NCBI GenBank assembly: GCA_022559985.1
Contig: JAFJTR010000175.1
Coordinates: forward strand, 1 to 21,716
Origin: Parastagonospora avenae f. sp. tritici 18332-5
Taxonomy: Eukaryota; Ascomycota; Dothideomycetes; Pleosporales; Phaeosphaeriaceae
Reading direction: 5' to 3'
Length of the DNA: 21,716 nt
The number at the start of each line of letters is the position of its first letter. The stretch's first letter is position 1. The notes beneath the pieces are model-generated. The model was not told where the DNA came from and did no database searches. It worked only from the letters and a program-made list of their open reading frames with translations. This document shows positions 20,301 to 21,716 of this stretch, piece by piece. A program made the position numbers and the translations under genes.

Positions 20301-20501
20301 TGTTGGTAGGCTCACTAGTGAAAGGAAATAACGATAACTATGAATGCATTCTGTACGATTGTTTTTTTTTTTATTGTTCTTGTAAAGGAGGAGAACTACA
20401 GAAGTGATGGCTCAGGGGTTCTGGTCTGAGCGCTACTTAGGCGCCGCGATCAGTGCGTCTGATCGCGTAGCTGAGATATTGACGATACTTATGATCCGAC
20501 A
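20301..20501 (-). mobile_element. Solo LTR C (Copia-like), inverted, TSD CCCTC
   Basis: A 201-base solo LTR on the minus strand. On the plus strand it runs from TGTTGG to CCGACA, and its reverse complement starts TGTCGGATCAT and ends CCAACA. The duplication CCCTC flanks it at 20296-20300 and 20502-20506. Its reverse complement matches LTR B over most of its length, lacks the 25-base insertion found there, and has a T/A homopolymer run near its middle. With LTR B it forms an inverted pair around the FAD oxidase gene. Confidence 0.9.
20445..20467. repeat. Hairpin conserved in LTR C
   Basis: Nine-base arms CGCGATCAG (20445-20453) and CTGATCGCG (20459-20467) enclose a 5-base loop. It is the counterpart of the hairpin at 17471-17493 in LTR B, read on the other strand. 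Confidence 0.65.
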
Positions 20502-20506
20502 CCCTC

Positions 20507-20842
20507 AGTCTCTACTAGATAGCAAAGCAACCAGTTCATCTTTTCTGTTGTTCGCCCACACCACCTGTTCATAGATCAGACAATGAACACAACCAAATTA
20601 TCACTCCAATCATCATCTCATCAAGAACCTATTAAATCTGACAACTTCCTAACTTATAATTTCAATTATAAGCTTAACAGAGTCGTAGTAGAGCAACTCA
20701 CTCTTAGCTTCATGAGCTCAACCTTAGCATCGTAAGTTGTTACGTGACTCTTCGTCAGACACATGTATAGGTCTTCTCTGTGCGACCTTATTGGTAGTCT
20801 ATAAGTGCCGGCGGTTACTAAGGCGCGTAGTGCTAGGATCGT
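20507..20842. other. Low-information sequence, no gene seen
   Basis: Between LTR C and the decayed coding region. A 50-residue open frame at 20583-20735 begins MNTTKLSLQSSSHQEP, but it is short and AT-rich and matches nothing I recognise. Possibly old retrotransposon or leader sequence. Confidence 0.35.
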
Positions 20843-21620
20843 AACAAGGATATTATAACGTACCTTACGGATGAGCAGAGTACGACATGTTCGTCAGCAA
20901 AACGTCTTGCAGCTGCTACTAGTGTGCTAATCCGTGAACTATATCCAGATGCAGAGGTGACCATTTCTTCTCAGGATGACGTCATATACTTTCTCCGCAG
21001 TCTGGCATGGGCATTCAACTGCAGCATGTTTGAGCCATGCAAGTCGGCGATACAGTAGCTCTGCTGGAAGAAGTTGCGTGTCCGGGGCAAGGAACGTCCT
21101 TTGCTAGGGGGGTTGAAGGGCTCAAAAAACTCCAAAAGCAGGCTCAAAAGCTATTCCCAGGCTCTCCGAGAAGGCGTTGATGCAAGCAGGAAGTCTGAGA
21201 ATTTCTGGGAATGTGAAGAAGATGGATGCGATTCCGTCTTAGACCACCTATTTGACAACAATTGGGTGCTTCCTTCGAAGCAGCGATGATGAAGGTCGTA
21301 CGCAATGCGAACTGGGCGTTGTCCAACTGCATCCATTCGGCTCGCCATTCATTCCCAGTAAATTACTTACTAGCCTTGCTATGAACAAGACACAATTGGA
21401 GGCTTTATTACCCAAGCAATTGACAATACAGGCCGGGGCCACAGTCGCACATATTAGTTCGCACGAGTCCGGATCTCTTTATCCCTGTTCCTTCATCGCG
21501 CTCGCAGAAAGATCAAAAAGGGACGTTGTCACTTCGTGCACGAAAAATCGTGCGCAATTCTGGGTTGCAAGCGAAATGCACATCATTCGTGCGCCTGAAC
21601 GATTCCAAGCTATGTACTAA
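20843..21620 (+). pseudogene. Unclassified decayed coding region
   Basis: The plus-strand frame from 20843 reads like real protein: KDIITYLTDEQSTTCSSAKR, then LIRELYPDAEVTISSQDDV and YFLRSLAWAFNCSMF. It stops at a TAG (21056-21058) but continues in the same frame with WKKLRVRGKERPLL and on to SVLDHLFDNNWVLPSKQR, ending at TGA 21289. A different frame, 21252-21620, then continues with FGSPFIPSKLLTSLAMNK and SSHESGSLYPCSFIALAER, ending at TAA 21620. I cannot name the family. The stop and the frame change suggest decay; alternatively these could be exons of one gene with introns I did not resolve. The upstream sequence has more TAG and TAA stops in this frame, so any start is lost or lies before the window of coding signal. 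Confidence 0.4.
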
Positions 21621-21716
21621 CGTGCCCGTGCGCGTCATGCGCGGAGTCGCGTAATGCGCGCCGAACACCAAAAACGCGTCTAACACCCTAACTTCAACAA
21701 CCCATAACTCCACAAC
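21620..21716 (+). mobile_element. Possible start of a Tc1/mariner-like element (cut at edge)
   Basis: Just after a TA dinucleotide (21618-21619) the sequence begins ACGTGCCCGTGCGCG and repeats GCGCG-type words in both orientations (about 21629-21662). It then becomes a C/A-rich stretch resembling the leader of fungal pogo/Tc1-type elements. The window ends before any transposase or second terminal repeat, so this is a weak inference. Confidence 0.25.

Noticed and set aside
17432..20506. A 3-kb composite transposon with about 200-base terminal inverted repeats carrying an oxidase gene as cargo
   Set aside because: The two terminal repeats each have their own 5-base duplication on both sides (GTTAG and CCCTC), so each inserted separately. 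A single element would have one duplication at the outer ends only.
20583..20735. A 50-residue open frame as a possible retrotransposon gag start
   Set aside because: It lies outside LTR C on the wrong side to be internal sequence of that element, is short, and shows no gag motif.
21686..21691. CCCTAA near the window end as a telomere repeat
   Set aside because: It is a single copy with no tandem array around it.

Overview
The window looks like nuclear DNA of a filamentous ascomycete. The sequence-level reasons are: protein genes with few, short introns (77, 63 and 47 bases); two intact genes and one remnant with HET (heterokaryon incompatibility) family domains; an F-box-type gene; a fungal S28 peptidase; and transposon relics whose stop codons sit where C-to-T or G-to-A changes would place them, as expected from repeat-induced point mutation (RIP). 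A Dothideomycete (Pleosporales-like) origin is my guess from the overall style, not something I can prove. I see no prokaryotic signals, no convincing tRNA or rRNA, and no CRISPR array.

Layout. 1-3434 is a transposon graveyard: a RIP-mutated FAR1/MULE transposase relic (411-3057), then a solo LTR with a perfect 5-bp target duplication (3153-3369) and a 51-bp repeat-like motif. 4104-15110 is the gene-rich core: a secreted S28 serine carboxypeptidase (+), a decayed HET C-terminal fragment (+), a HET protein with hydrophobic N-terminal segments (-), a CTNNBL1-type spliceosome-associated armadillo protein (-), and, divergently transcribed from the last, a second HET protein (+). 15343-17158 is decayed again: an F-box/LRR-type gene with a frameshift, a hAT transposase C-terminal relic (-), and a broken secreted PAN/Apple-like gene (-). 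17437-20501 carries an intact berberine-bridge-type FAD oxidase gene (-) bracketed by two solo LTRs of one family in opposite orientation. 20502-21716 holds low-information sequence, an unclassified decayed coding region, and possibly the start of a Tc1/mariner-type element cut by the window edge.

How it fits together. The genes do not form an obvious biosynthetic cluster. CTNNBL1 is a housekeeping gene; the HET genes, F-box gene, PAN gene and FAD oxidase are fast-turnover accessory genes of the kind that collect near transposons. The most notable structural result is that all three LTRs carry distinct, intact 5-bp duplications (ACTAG, GTTAG, CCCTC). They are therefore independent solo LTRs, and the inverted pair around the FAD oxidase is not a composite transposon even though it looks like one. 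I did not find a convincing undescribed defence or mobile system. The best leads are the HET protein with putative membrane segments, the LTR hairpin conserved between copies, and the decayed unknown gene at 20843-21620.
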